64,000 nucleotides of DNA from NCBI GenBank assembly GCA_937993755.1, contig CALKMA010000002.1, forward strand, positions 124,001 through 188,000, read 5' to 3'. A program made the translations under genes and the position numbers. Positions within the stretch are counted from its first letter, which is position 1. Every line of letters begins with the position of its first letter. This document shows, piece by piece, positions 48,011-56,060 of this stretch. The DNA comes from HGM13233 sp900762805. GTDB taxonomy: Bacteria; Bacillota; Clostridia; Oscillospirales; Ruminococcaceae. The notes under the pieces are model-generated. The model ran no database searches. It was not told where the DNA came from and worked only from the letters and a program-made list of their open reading frames with translations.

Positions 48011-49348
48011 TCAAAATCCGAACCCCTTTGGCATACCGGGAAAGCGCATTTTGCCGCCTTTCCCCTGCTTGGTGTACATCTTCATCAGCTTGCTCATCTG
48101 TTCAAACTGGCGCAGCAGGCGGTTGACATCCTCCACGCGGGTTCCGCTGCCGGCGGCAATGCGGCGCTTGCGCTTGGGATTGATGATGGCGGGCTTGCGG
48201 CGCTCGGCCGGCGTCATGGAACGGATCATAGCCTCGGTCTTGACCAGCTCCTTTTCGCTGGACTCCGGAATCTGGCCGCGCATATTGTTGGGCAGCATCG
48301 AAGCGATCTGCGCCAGACCTCCCATCTTTTGCAGCTGCTTGATCTGTTCCAGCAGATCCTCCATATCAAATGTGGCATTCTGCAGCTTTTGCGCCGTCTC
48401 CATGGCCTTCTGCTCATCGTATTCGCGGGAGGCCTTTTCAACAAAGGACAGCACATCCCCCATGCCGAGAATGCGTGACGCCATGCGGGCGGGATGGAAA
48501 TCCTCAAGATCGTCCAGCTTTTCGCCGACACCGGCCAGCTTGATGGGCTTGCCGGTAACGCTGCGCACCGAAAGGGCGGCGCCGCCGCGGGTATCGCCGT
48601 CCAGCTTGGTGAGGACAACACCGTCGATACCGATCTCGTTATTGAACGCCTCGGCAACATTGACGGCATCCTGACCTGTCATGGCATCGACCACCAGCAG
48701 CGTTTCCGTCACCTCAGCGACCTTTTTGATTTTTTTCAGCTCCTCCATGAGCTGCTCGTCGATATGCAGGCGGCCGGCCGTGTCGAGAATGACAACATTA
48801 TTGCCGTGCTGTTTGGCATGCTCGATGGCCTTTCCGGCAATTTTGACAGGGTCAGTCTGCCCCATTTCAAAAACGGGAACGTCGGCAGCCCTGCCGACTA
48901 CCTTGAGCTGTTCGATGGCGGCCGGACGGTAGATATCGCAGGCAACCAGCAGCGGGCGGTTGCCCTGCCGCTTGAGCTTTTTGGCCAGCTTGGCACAGTG
49001 GGTCGTTTTGCCGGAGCCCTGAAGCCCGCACATCATGATGATATTGCGGTGCGTAGTTGATATTTTAAGCAGCTCGCCGCTGCCGCCCATCATGGCAATC
49101 AGCTCATCATTGACTATCTTGATGACCTGCTGGGCCGGAGTGAGGCTTTTCATGACCTCGGCGCCCAGTGCGCGGGCCGAAACGGCATCTGTGAATTCCT
49201 TGGCAACCTTATAGTTGACATCGGCCTCCAGCAGCGCCATACGCACCTCACGCATGGCGAGCTTGATGTCCTGCTCGCTCAGCTTGCCCTTGCGCTTCAG
49301 CTTGGAAAACACCGAACCGAGCTTGGCGGTCAATCCTTCAAAAGCCAC
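48011..49348 (-). CDS. ffh: Signal recognition particle protein Ffh
   Basis: SRP54 GTPase (445 aa) that targets nascent membrane proteins. The NG domain has GLQGSGKTTHCAKLAKKL, DTAGRLHIDEQLM and TKLDGDTRGGAALS. The Met-rich M domain follows, with KRKRRIAAGSGTRVEDVN for SRP RNA binding. It lies 14 bp after ylxM, the standard pair. Confidence 0.97.
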   Translation of the reverse strand: MAFEGLTAKLGSVFSKLKRKGKLSEQDIKLAMREVRMALLEADVNYKVAKEFTDAVSARALGAEVMKSLTPAQQVIKIVNDELIAMMGGSGELLKISTTHRNIIMMCGLQGSGKTTHCAKLAKKLKRQGNRPLLVACDIYRPAAIEQLKVVGRAADVPVFEMGQTDPVKIAGKAIEHAKQHGNNVVILDTAGRLHIDEQLMEELKKIKKVAEVTETLLVVDAMTGQDAVNVAEAFNNEIGIDGVVLTKLDGDTRGGAALSVRSVTGKPIKLAGVGEKLDDLEDFHPARMASRILGMGDVLSFVEKASREYDEQKAMETAQKLQNATFDMEDLLEQIKQLQKMGGLAQIASMLPNNMRGQIPESSEKELVKTEAMIRSMTPAERRKPAIINPKRKRRIAAGSGTRVEDVNRLLRQFEQMSKLMKMYTKQGKGGKMRFPGMPKGFGF

Positions 49349-49362
49349 AGTCAGTCCCCCTT

Positions 49363-49725
49363 CTATACTTCGCCGGCCAAATCGAGCAGACGCTCGATTT
49401 CAGCCGCCGATCGATCGACAGCCGATGTGACACCGGCCGCGTTGGCGGCGCGAAGCTCATTCAGCTGAGCCTTGATCCTGTCTGACGCAGTGCGAACGCG
49501 CCCGTACCATGCGGCAAAGCCGAGCTGATGCTCCAATTCGAGCATGATAGCCTCGCCGCGCTTGATAGAATCGCGCACACCCTGGCGGGTAATACCGCTG
49601 TCTTCCGCTATTTCGGCAAGAGACAGATCTTCGTTGTAATACAGCGACAGTACATCGCACTGCTTTTCGGTGAGCGCCGGGCCGTAAAAGTCCAGCAGCA
49701 GAGACATCTGAAGATTCTTCGGCAT
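49363..49725 (-). CDS. ylxM: YlxM-type helix-turn-helix protein
   Basis: 120-aa protein whose sigma-70 region 4-like HTH (LTEKQCDVLSLYYNEDLSLA, then ITRQGVRDSIKRGEA) is typical of YlxM, which is encoded with ffh and in some species modulates SRP GTPase activity. It has a consensus promoter and GGGGAGG. Confidence 0.92.
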   Translation of the reverse strand: MPKNLQMSLLLDFYGPALTEKQCDVLSLYYNEDLSLAEIAEDSGITRQGVRDSIKRGEAIMLELEHQLGFAAWYGRVRTASDRIKAQLNELRAANAAGVTSAVDRSAAEIERLLDLAGEV

Positions 49726-49748
49726 CAGTCACCCTCCCCACAGAAGTA

Positions 49749-49770
49749 TGTAAAGCGGTTTTGCTTTACA
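49749..49770. promoter_or_regulatory. Inverted repeat at the 5' end of the ylxM-ffh transcript
   Basis: A perfect 8-bp repeat TGTAAAGC/GCTTTACA with a 6-bp centre lies about 10 bp past the -10 box. It could be an operator or a 5' RNA hairpin. Confidence 0.45.
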
Positions 49771-49779
49771 ACTTTGCTT

Positions 49780-49808
49780 ATTATAATATAGAACGAGCGC
49801 GCTGTCAA
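49780..49808 (-). promoter_or_regulatory. Consensus promoter of ylxM-ffh
   Basis: Minus-strand perfect TTGACA (49803-49808), a 17-bp spacer and perfect TATAAT (49780-49785). Confidence 0.9.
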
Positions 49809-49837
49809 GGGGCAATGAAAAGTTTTCCCGGAATCAG

Positions 49838-49866
49838 TTGACTTTTTGCCGAGAAGATGGTAAACT
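49838..49866 (+). promoter_or_regulatory. Promoter of the tRNA-Ala gene
   Basis: TTGACT (49838-49843), a 17-bp spacer and TAAACT (49861-49866), 58 bp before the tRNA. Confidence 0.55.
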
Positions 49867-49923
49867 AAATAAAGCGATCGGAGCTCGGCCCTTTCTGGTT
49901 GACTCCCGGTCGGGCAATGGTAT

Positions 49924-49999
49924 GGGGGCGTAGCTCAGCTGGGAGAGCGTACGGTTCGCATCCGTAAGGTCGAGAGTTCGATCCTCTTCGTCTCCACCA
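49924..49999 (+). tRNA. tRNA-Ala (anticodon CGC)
   Basis: 76-nt cloverleaf with encoded CCA. The D-stem is GCTC/GAGC, the anticodon loop TTCGCAT (CGC at 34-36) is closed by TACGG/CCGTA, and the T-loop is TTCGATC. The acceptor stem carries the alanine identity pair G3-U70. Confidence 0.95.
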
Positions 50000-50008
50000 A
50001 AGCAATAT

Positions 50009-50052
50009 AATCCGAACCCTTTGCTGATCGGGCATGGGTTCGGATTTATTGT
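50009..50052 (+). terminator. Terminator after tRNA-Ala
   Basis: An 11-bp stem AATCCGAACCC/GGGTTCGGATT (50009-50019 with 50036-50046) is followed by TATTGTTTA. Confidence 0.75.
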
Positions 50053-50149
50053 TTATATCTTTAAAGAAATCAAAGATTCATAATAAATGATTCGGGCGGA
50101 CTGCATGATATCCCAAGTGAGTTTGCCGTCCGTACCGAAATCGGGTAAA

Positions 50150-50178
50150 TTGAGAATTATTCCGGATCATGATATAAT
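50150..50178 (+). promoter_or_regulatory. Promoter of the VOC gene
   Basis: TTGAGA (50150-50155), a 17-bp spacer and perfect TATAAT (50173-50178), 50 bp before the start. Confidence 0.7.
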
Positions 50179-50228
50179 AGCTTTGCATAGAACAATGCTG
50201 CCTATATAATGTACCGGGAGAACACAGC

Positions 50229-50612
50229 ATGAACATCGAGCATATCGCCATGTATGTAAATGACTTAGAAAAAGCCAAAAGCTTTTTTGTCCACTATCTG
50301 GGGGCTGTTCCGGGCAAGCTGTATCATAACGCAAAAACCGGCTTTCGTTCCTACTTCCTGTCGTTCGGCAGCGGAACAAGGCTTGAAATCATGAACAAGC
50401 CTGCTATGAAGGACGAGGATAAACCTCTCGACCGAACCGGATTTGCTCATATCGCTTTCAGCGTCGGCAGCAAAGACAAGGTAGACGAATTGACATTGCA
50501 GCTCAAGACAGACGGATATGAGGTGATAAGCGGACCGCGGACCACCGGCGACGGTTACTATGAGAGCTGTATCGTCGGGATAGAGGGAAACCAGATCGAG
50601 CTGACGTTGTAA
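50229..50612 (+). CDS. VOC family (glyoxalase/bleomycin resistance-type) protein
   Basis: 127-aa vicinal-oxygen-chelate fold: MNIEHIAMYVNDLEKAKSFF at the start with the metal-ligand His5, a GFAHIAFSVGS centre (second His) and EGNQIELTL at the end with the terminal Glu. The pattern fits a small metal-dependent lyase or drug-binding protein; substrate unknown. It has lower GC than its neighbours, which may mean later acquisition (inference). Confidence 0.88.
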   Translation: MNIEHIAMYVNDLEKAKSFFVHYLGAVPGKLYHNAKTGFRSYFLSFGSGTRLEIMNKPAMKDEDKPLDRTGFAHIAFSVGSKDKVDELTLQLKTDGYEVISGPRTTGDGYYESCIVGIEGNQIELTL

Positions 50613-50776
50613 GCGGCTTCATTGTGACACGGCCTGGCCAAACAGCCTGCTGCCCATAACCGCCGTTCCAACAGCTTACCTATGAGACCCTCTCCGCCGG
50701 CTTTTTCCAAATGAGTTTACTGTCCAATATGTTTGACAAACCTACACACCTGTCCTCTCCCGCCAAAGCGCTGTGC

Positions 50777-50805
50777 TTGAAAAATCCTCTCCCCTGTACT
50801 ATAAT
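50777..50805 (+). promoter_or_regulatory. Promoter of the MATE gene
   Basis: TTGAAA (50777-50782), a 17-bp spacer and perfect TATAAT (50800-50805), giving a leader of about 144 nt. Confidence 0.8.
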
Positions 50806-50834
50806 GATTTTAAATTCAAATAGTTGACCCGGCA

Positions 50835-50897
50835 CGATACAAGAAGCTCTTTTGTCTTCCGATACGAAACAGAAGCAGCCCTTTTGTATCGTTTTTT
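50835..50897 (+). promoter_or_regulatory. Leader with competing helices and terminator 1
   Basis: A 10-bp stem CGATACGAAA/TTTTGTATCG (50860-50869 with 50882-50891) followed by six T forms an intrinsic terminator. An earlier copy CGATACAA (50835-50842) can pair perfectly with the same 3' arm, which would break the terminator. This is an attenuator layout. Confidence 0.6.
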
Positions 50898-50925
50898 GCG
50901 CATACGGAGGGGTATGCGCTTTTTT
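50898..50925 (+). terminator. Leader terminator 2 before the MATE gene
   Basis: An 8-bp stem GCGCATAC/GTATGCGC (50898-50905 with 50912-50919) is followed by six T, directly after terminator 1 and 30 bp before the gene. Confidence 0.75.
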
Positions 50926-50955
50926 ATTGCGCCGGATCCGGGAGGTACAAACAAA

Positions 50956-52347
50956 ATGAATTCAGAACATCAACCCTATCTTGCGGCAGAAAGAGTCGGC
51001 TGGCTGATGGGCAGATATGCCGTTCCCTGCATCATATCGCTTCTGGTCGGCGCGCTCTATAATATTGTCGATCAGATATTTATCGCCAACGCCGACTATC
51101 TCGGCTCCTGCGGAAACGCCGCCAATACGGTGGTCTTCCCCCTCACCGTCATCGCGCTCGGCATCGCCGTCATGATAGGCGACGGCTGCTGCGCGTTTGT
51201 CAGTCTCTCACTGGGCGCCAGCAGAAAGGATGACGCCCACAAAAGCGTGGGCAACGCCATCCTGCTCTGCCTCATCAGCAGCGTCTTTCTGACCGCCGCC
51301 TTTCTGCTCTTTGCGGACCCCATCCTGACGGCCTTCGGCGGGCGCGTGAACGAGGAAACCTTTGCTTACGCAAAGGAATATTTCTTTTGGATCTCTCTCG
51401 GCATCCCGTTTTATATGTTCGGGCAGGCCATGAACCCTATCATCCGCTCGGACGGCAGCCCCGGCTTTGCTATGGCATCAACGCTGGCCGGCGCAGTCAC
51501 CAATATCATCCTTGATCCCCTCTTCATATACCCGATGAAAATGGGCATGACAGGGGCCGCTGTTGCCACAGTCATCGGGCAGGTGCTGACGGCGGCTCTC
51601 TCATTGTGGTATCTCTGCCGAATGAAATCGATGAAGCTCAGCCGAAGCAGCTTCGGCTTTTGGGGCAGACTGATGAAAAAATTCCTCTCACTCGGCCTGA
51701 CCAGCTTTCTCGCACAGCTCTCTCTGGTCATCTCCATGGCCGCTGTGCAGAATATGTGTGCGAAATACGGGGCGTTGGATGCTGTCTTTGGACAGCCGGC
51801 ATATGCCCACATCCCTCTTGCTGTTCTCGGCATCGTCATGAAGGTCTTCCAAATCGCCATTTCCGTCTCTATCGGGCTGGCCGCCGGGTGCATCCCCATC
51901 ATCGGCTACAATATCAGCGCCGGGCGCAAAGACCGGGCTAAGCAGACATTCACTTATCTCCTGCTTTCCGAGGCCGTTATCGGCATCCTGTCACTGCTGG
52001 TTGTCGAGCTGCTCCCGCAGCAGCTCATCGGTCTCTTCGGCGCCCGCAGCGAAAGCGCCTACTACACCGACTTTGCCATTAAGAGCTTCCGCATCTACCT
52101 TTGCATGATGCCGCTCGCCATGGTAAACAAGGGCACTTTCATCTATCTGCAGGCACTCGGCAAGGCCGTCCTTTCAACCATCATCTCGCTGGCGCGCGAA
52201 ATCGTTTTCGGTGTACTGCTTCCCATCGTGCTGCCCATCTTCTGGGGATTGGACGGCCTGCTCTGTTCTTTCCCTGCTGCCGATATCCTGACTTTTGCCA
52301 TTGCCGCCGTCATAATTCGAAGAACATACAAGGAGCTTTCGGCGTGA
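50956..52347 (+). CDS. MATE family multidrug/sodium antiporter
   Basis: 463-aa polytopic exporter of the multidrug and toxic compound extrusion family, with about 12 membrane helices in two halves (VPCIISLLVGALYNIVDQIFI in the first; SLGLTSFLAQLSLVISMAAVQ in the second) and NIILDPLFIY, typical of the Firmicutes/DinF-like branch. Such proteins expel cationic drugs using Na+ or H+. The start after GGGAGG is preferred over a TTG 44 codons upstream that runs through the leader terminators. Confidence 0.92.
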   Translation: MNSEHQPYLAAERVGWLMGRYAVPCIISLLVGALYNIVDQIFIANADYLGSCGNAANTVVFPLTVIALGIAVMIGDGCCAFVSLSLGASRKDDAHKSVGNAILLCLISSVFLTAAFLLFADPILTAFGGRVNEETFAYAKEYFFWISLGIPFYMFGQAMNPIIRSDGSPGFAMASTLAGAVTNIILDPLFIYPMKMGMTGAAVATVIGQVLTAALSLWYLCRMKSMKLSRSSFGFWGRLMKKFLSLGLTSFLAQLSLVISMAAVQNMCAKYGALDAVFGQPAYAHIPLAVLGIVMKVFQIAISVSIGLAAGCIPIIGYNISAGRKDRAKQTFTYLLLSEAVIGILSLLVVELLPQQLIGLFGARSESAYYTDFAIKSFRIYLCMMPLAMVNKGTFIYLQALGKAVLSTIISLAREIVFGVLLPIVLPIFWGLDGLLCSFPAADILTFAIAAVIIRRTYKELSA

Positions 52348-52408
52348 GCGTCGGGCAGACGCCGCTCAGCCGCCCCTGATACCGCCTCTGCCGCAAAAAT
52401 ATCTGTAA

Positions 52409-52450
52409 GAAGGCCGTGCCCGACGCAAAGCATCGGGCACGGCCTTCTAA
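52409..52450. terminator. Bidirectional terminator between MATE and chromate transporter genes
   Basis: A 15-bp perfect stem (52409-52423 with 52433-52447) lies between convergent genes. Confidence 0.75.
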
Positions 52451-52484
52451 TATCAGAGTAAAATGACAGAGCAGACTGCCCGCG

Positions 52485-53051
52485 CTAAAGCTCCGGCATG
52501 ACCAACCCCACCGCCACGCTTACGGCCCCGCAGAGCGCCATGACCAGAACAGGATTGAGCTTGAACCGGCGCAGCACAAAGAAGGCTGCGGCAAACAGTG
52601 CCGCCCCGCCCCAGCTGACAGCGGCGAGGGACAATGCTCCGCCCGGAAGCACGACAGAAAGCAGGATCGTCAGTCCGGCCGAGGCAATGAGCGCCACGAC
52701 GGCCGGCCGCAGGCTTTCCAGTATGCTTTGCAGCAGCGGCAGGGCGCGGAAGCGCCGGTAGATAAGCGCCAGCGCCGAAACGATCAGAAGGGACGGGAAA
52801 ATACAGCCCAAAGTGGCGATCAGCGCCCCGCCGGCGCCGGCGATACGGGTACCCACAAAGGTCGCCGCGTTGACGGCGATCGGCCCCGGCGTCATTTCGG
52901 CAATGGTGACAAGATCAGTGAATTCACTCATCGTCAGCCAGCCGTGCTGTGTTACGACCTGCTCCTGGATCAACGGGATGGCAGCATAGCCCCCGCCGAC
53001 GCTGAACAGCCCGATCTGAGCGAAACTGATGAACAATTGCCACAGCATCAC
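52485..53051 (-). CDS. Chromate transporter, half-size subunit 2
   Basis: 188-aa CHR-family membrane protein with the repeat signature FSVGGGYAAIPLIQEQVV and TPGPIAVNAATFVGTRIAG. Half-size CHR proteins act in pairs of opposite topology, and the partner overlaps upstream by 4 bp. They export chromate or import/export related oxyanions; the natural substrate in an anaerobe is uncertain. Confidence 0.9.
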   Translation of the reverse strand: MMLWQLFISFAQIGLFSVGGGYAAIPLIQEQVVTQHGWLTMSEFTDLVTIAEMTPGPIAVNAATFVGTRIAGAGGALIATLGCIFPSLLIVSALALIYRRFRALPLLQSILESLRPAVVALIASAGLTILLSVVLPGGALSLAAVSWGGAALFAAAFFVLRRFKLNPVLVMALCGAVSVAVGLVMPEL

Positions 53052-53632
53052 TGCCTCTCCTCCTTTCTCTGCTGTCCCTTCAGCCAGAGCGCCCTGACGG
53101 CGCCGATAAGTCCGGCCGCCAGAATGACGAGCATGACATTAACACGGAAAAAGCAGACCGCTGCAAAGGCCGCCGCCATAACTGCGATATGCAAAATCGA
53201 GCGCTCCTTCACTACATCAGAACCAAGCGACCAGACAACATCGAGAATTACGGCGGCCACCCCGGCGCGCATCCCCCGAAGTGCCAGCGCCACGATGCGG
53301 TCAGAAGCAAAGGCCGTATAGAACAACGAAATGACGGACAGAATGAGGATGGGCGGCAGCACCGCCCCCAGCACAGCCGCCAACATGCCGGGAAGGCCGG
53401 CGATGCGCCATCCAAGAAGGATCGACGCATTGACGGTAATGGAGCCGGGTGCCGACTGCGACAGCGCCGTGATATCAAGCATCTCCTCATTGTCGATCCA
53501 GTGCAAACGATCGACGAATTTTTTCTTCATGAAGGTGACAATGACAAACCCGCCGCCAAAAGTAAAGGCGCTGATATAGAAACAGCTTGCGAACAACTGA
53601 AGCAGCTTTTTGAACAGCTCCTTCTTTTTCAT
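53048..53632 (-). CDS. Chromate transporter, half-size subunit 1
   Basis: 194-aa CHR-family protein. Signatures are FTFGGGFVIVTFMKKKFV and APGSITVNASILLGWRIAGL. The start MKKKELFKK with AGGAGG upstream is preferred over a frame 38 codons longer. First gene of the pair, divergent from a LysR regulator that shares its promoter region. Confidence 0.9.
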   Translation of the reverse strand: MKKKELFKKLLQLFASCFYISAFTFGGGFVIVTFMKKKFVDRLHWIDNEEMLDITALSQSAPGSITVNASILLGWRIAGLPGMLAAVLGAVLPPILILSVISLFYTAFASDRIVALALRGMRAGVAAVILDVVWSLGSDVVKERSILHIAVMAAAFAAVCFFRVNVMLVILAAGLIGAVRALWLKGQQRKEERQ

Positions 53633-53762
53633 AAAACGACCTCCTGCGGACCGGGCCGCCATGCCTTTTGACGGGCCCGAATATAGAATCCTGCCGGCAG
53701 GGCAACGCTCCTCAAGCGTTGCTGCTGACCGTTTGAAATGCGGCAAAATTCCTGTCTGCTAT

Positions 53763-53801
53763 GTTATACCACTTGTCGGAACAATTGTAAAATGCTATTA
53801 T
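53763..53801. promoter_or_regulatory. Overlapping divergent promoters with a LysR-type operator
   Basis: Plus strand: TTGTCG (53773-53778), 17 bp, TATTAT (53796-53801) for lysR. Minus strand: TTTACA (53786-53791), 17 bp, TATAAC (53763-53768) for the chromate pair. The inverted repeat TTGTcggaACAA (53773-53784) sits across both and is a candidate regulator site. Confidence 0.6.
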
Positions 53802-53845
53802 TATATGAGCTTAATATCTATTCTGATATGGAAAGGCCGACCCCT

Positions 53846-54724
53846 ATGACCATCCGACATCTGAAAATCTTTATTGCTGTCTATCAGGCTGAAAGCATCA
53901 CCCGCGCCGCCGGCCAGCTGCATATGACGCAGCCGGCTGTCTCGCGCGCCATACAGGAGCTGGAGCGCCACTACGGCGTGCGGCTGTTTGAGCGGCTGCG
54001 GCGCCGGCTGTCGATCACCGAGAGCGGCCGTCAGCTTTACGCCAAGGCACTGCACATCGTCGATTCCTTTGACGCACTGGAGCAAGGGCTTAAAAACTGG
54101 GATGAATTCGGCGTCCTTCGCGTGGGGGCTACACCGACGCTCGCCAACACGCTGATGCCTCCGGTGCTGGCCGACTTCGGCAGCCGCCATCCCGGTCTGG
54201 ATATCAGGATACAGGTCAACAACGGCGAGCAATTGCAGCAGCTGCTTTATGACGGCGAGCTGGATTTTGCGCTGATCGAGGGCGCCGCCGGACGCAAGCA
54301 CCTGCACAGTGAGCCGTTTGCACACGACCGTCTGCTGCTTTTGCTTCCGCCCGACGACCCGCGAAAAGACGCGCCCTCCCTTGTTATGAACGATCTGGCC
54401 GGCGACCGCTTTCTGCTGCGCGAAAACGGCAGTCTCGGCCGTTCTTTCATCGATCATGTCTGTGCCACGCACGGCATCACGCTGGAGCCCTCCATGGAGA
54501 GCATCAGCACCAGCGCCATCCTGCAGGCGGTACACGCCGGACTGGGCATCTCTTTTCTGCCGGAGGGCATGGTGCGCCCCAGCATCCGGTCGGGGCTGGT
54601 GGCCACAAGAGCAATCGATGACGAGCCCCTCACCCGCCGAAACTATATCGTCTGGCATGACAATAAGTTCCTGACTGCCTCGGCCAAAGAGCTTATCTCA
54701 CTGCTGCGGCAGGCCGCCTCTTGA
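53846..54724 (+). CDS. LysR family transcriptional regulator
   Basis: 292-aa LTTR. The N-terminal winged HTH (MTIRHLKIFIAVYQAESITR, then AAGQLHMTQPAVSRAIQELE) is followed by a PBP2-type effector domain (GVLRVGATPTLANTLMPPVL). The start is set by GAAAGG ten bases upstream; a 36-codon longer frame crosses the promoter. Divergent placement suggests that it controls the chromate transporter pair; effector unknown. Confidence 0.9.
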   Translation: MTIRHLKIFIAVYQAESITRAAGQLHMTQPAVSRAIQELERHYGVRLFERLRRRLSITESGRQLYAKALHIVDSFDALEQGLKNWDEFGVLRVGATPTLANTLMPPVLADFGSRHPGLDIRIQVNNGEQLQQLLYDGELDFALIEGAAGRKHLHSEPFAHDRLLLLLPPDDPRKDAPSLVMNDLAGDRFLLRENGSLGRSFIDHVCATHGITLEPSMESISTSAILQAVHAGLGISFLPEGMVRPSIRSGLVATRAIDDEPLTRRNYIVWHDNKFLTASAKELISLLRQAAS

Positions 54725-54749
54725 AGCGTCGGCAGCTTTGTGCTATACT
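54721..54749 (+). promoter_or_regulatory. Promoter of the glycosyltransferase pair
   Basis: TTGAAG (54721-54726) overlapping the lysR stop, a 17-bp spacer and extended TGC-TATACT (54744-54749). It leaves a leader of about 200 nt with no further feature seen. Confidence 0.6.
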
Positions 54750-54956
54750 GTTGCCACAAAACAGGTCAGTTTACATCTGTCATTTTTTATCTTCCCTGCA
54801 TCGCGATCAGGAAAACAGGGCTTCCAACAAGCCCGCGCCGGGCCGACAGTCTACCGACCCGCCGCACACCATAGCCCGACAATTCCTGCCGGTGCAGCGG
54901 ACTGCCAACTTTGCGTCACAAGCACCGACCCCTTTCAGAAAGGAACCGTATTTTCC

Positions 54957-56060
54957 ATGAAAATTCTTATCCTGAGCTGTGATACCGGTCAGGGCCACAA
55001 CAGCGCCGCCCGCGCCGTCGAGGAAGCCGCCGGCCGCCGCAGCATCCCCTGCTGTCTGGCCAACCCCCTCTCCTTCGGCGGGAAAAAATCGGCCAGGCTC
55101 GCGGCAGACGTCTACAACAATATCATCCGGGTAGCGCCGCGCGCTTTCGGCGTCATCTACAAGGCGGGCGACCTCTACAGCTCGACCCGTCTGACCTCTC
55201 CTGTCTACTATGCCAACCGGCTCTATGCCGACAAGCTGAAAGCATATATCCTTGAAAACAACTATACCGCCGTCGTATGCACCCATCTCTACGCCATGGA
55301 GGCGCTGACGGCACTGCAAAGCGACCCCGAATTCACCGTTCCCTGCTATGGGGTGCTGACCGACTACACCTGCATCCCGTTCTTCGCCGAGACACGCCTG
55401 ACCGGTTATTTCATCCCCCACGCCGATCTGACGGCTGAGATGATCGAAAAGGGGCTGCCGGCCGAGCGCCTGCACAGTACCGGTATTCCCGTGAGCGCCC
55501 GCTTTGCGCAGCATATCGAACAAAAGGCGGCCAGAGAGCAGCTGGGGCTGCCGCAGGATCAGCCTGTCCTTCTGATCATGAGCGGCGGTGTCGGCTGCGG
55601 CAACCTTGTGGAGCTGTGCGAACAGCTCCGGCAGACCGCCGACGCGTTCACGGCCTGTGTGCTGACTGGCAGCAATCAGAAAATCAGGGAGCGCATCGAC
55701 ACGCGCTTTGCCGGTGACAGCCGCATCCGCACCGTGCCCTTTACAAAGGATGTCAACATCTATATGAACGCGGCCGACGTTATGATTTCCAAGCCGGGCG
55801 GTCTGACCAGCACCGAGGCGGCCGTCGCCAATGTGCCGCTTGTCCACCAGCTGGCTTTTTCGGGCTGTGAGGCGAAAAACGTCGCTTTTTTCACCGCGCA
55901 CGGGCTGTCGGTACAGGCTGACAGCTGCCGCAGCGCCGTTGAGAACGCCTGGGCGCTCATCCGCGATCCGGCGCGTGCCGCCGAAATGCGCCGCCGCCAG
56001 CACGACTGCATCGCGCCCGACGCTGCCGACCGCATCATTTCGGAGATAGTCAACCAATGA
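54957..56060 (+). CDS. GT28/MGDG synthase-type glycosyltransferase
   Basis: 367-aa GT-B enzyme related to diacylglycerol glucosyltransferases (UgtP) and plant MGDG synthase. The N-terminal acceptor domain has ILILSCDTGQGHNSAARAV, the C-terminal donor domain LIMSGGVGCGNLVEL and SKPGGLTSTEAAVANVPLV. It probably glycosylates diacylglycerol at the membrane surface. AGAAAGGAA precedes the ATG. Its stop overlaps the PlsY-like start (ATGA), coupling the two. Confidence 0.88.
   Translation: MKILILSCDTGQGHNSAARAVEEAAGRRSIPCCLANPLSFGGKKSARLAADVYNNIIRVAPRAFGVIYKAGDLYSSTRLTSPVYYANRLYADKLKAYILENNYTAVVCTHLYAMEALTALQSDPEFTVPCYGVLTDYTCIPFFAETRLTGYFIPHADLTAEMIEKGLPAERLHSTGIPVSARFAQHIEQKAAREQLGLPQDQPVLLIMSGGVGCGNLVELCEQLRQTADAFTACVLTGSNQKIRERIDTRFAGDSRIRTVPFTKDVNIYMNAADVMISKPGGLTSTEAAVANVPLVHQLAFSGCEAKNVAFFTAHGLSVQADSCRSAVENAWALIRDPARAAEMRRRQHDCIAPDAADRIISEIVNQ

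Noticed and set aside
50824..50955. N-terminal extension of the MATE protein from a TTG
   Set aside because: The extra codons are the leader terminators; GGGAGG marks the ATG at 50956.
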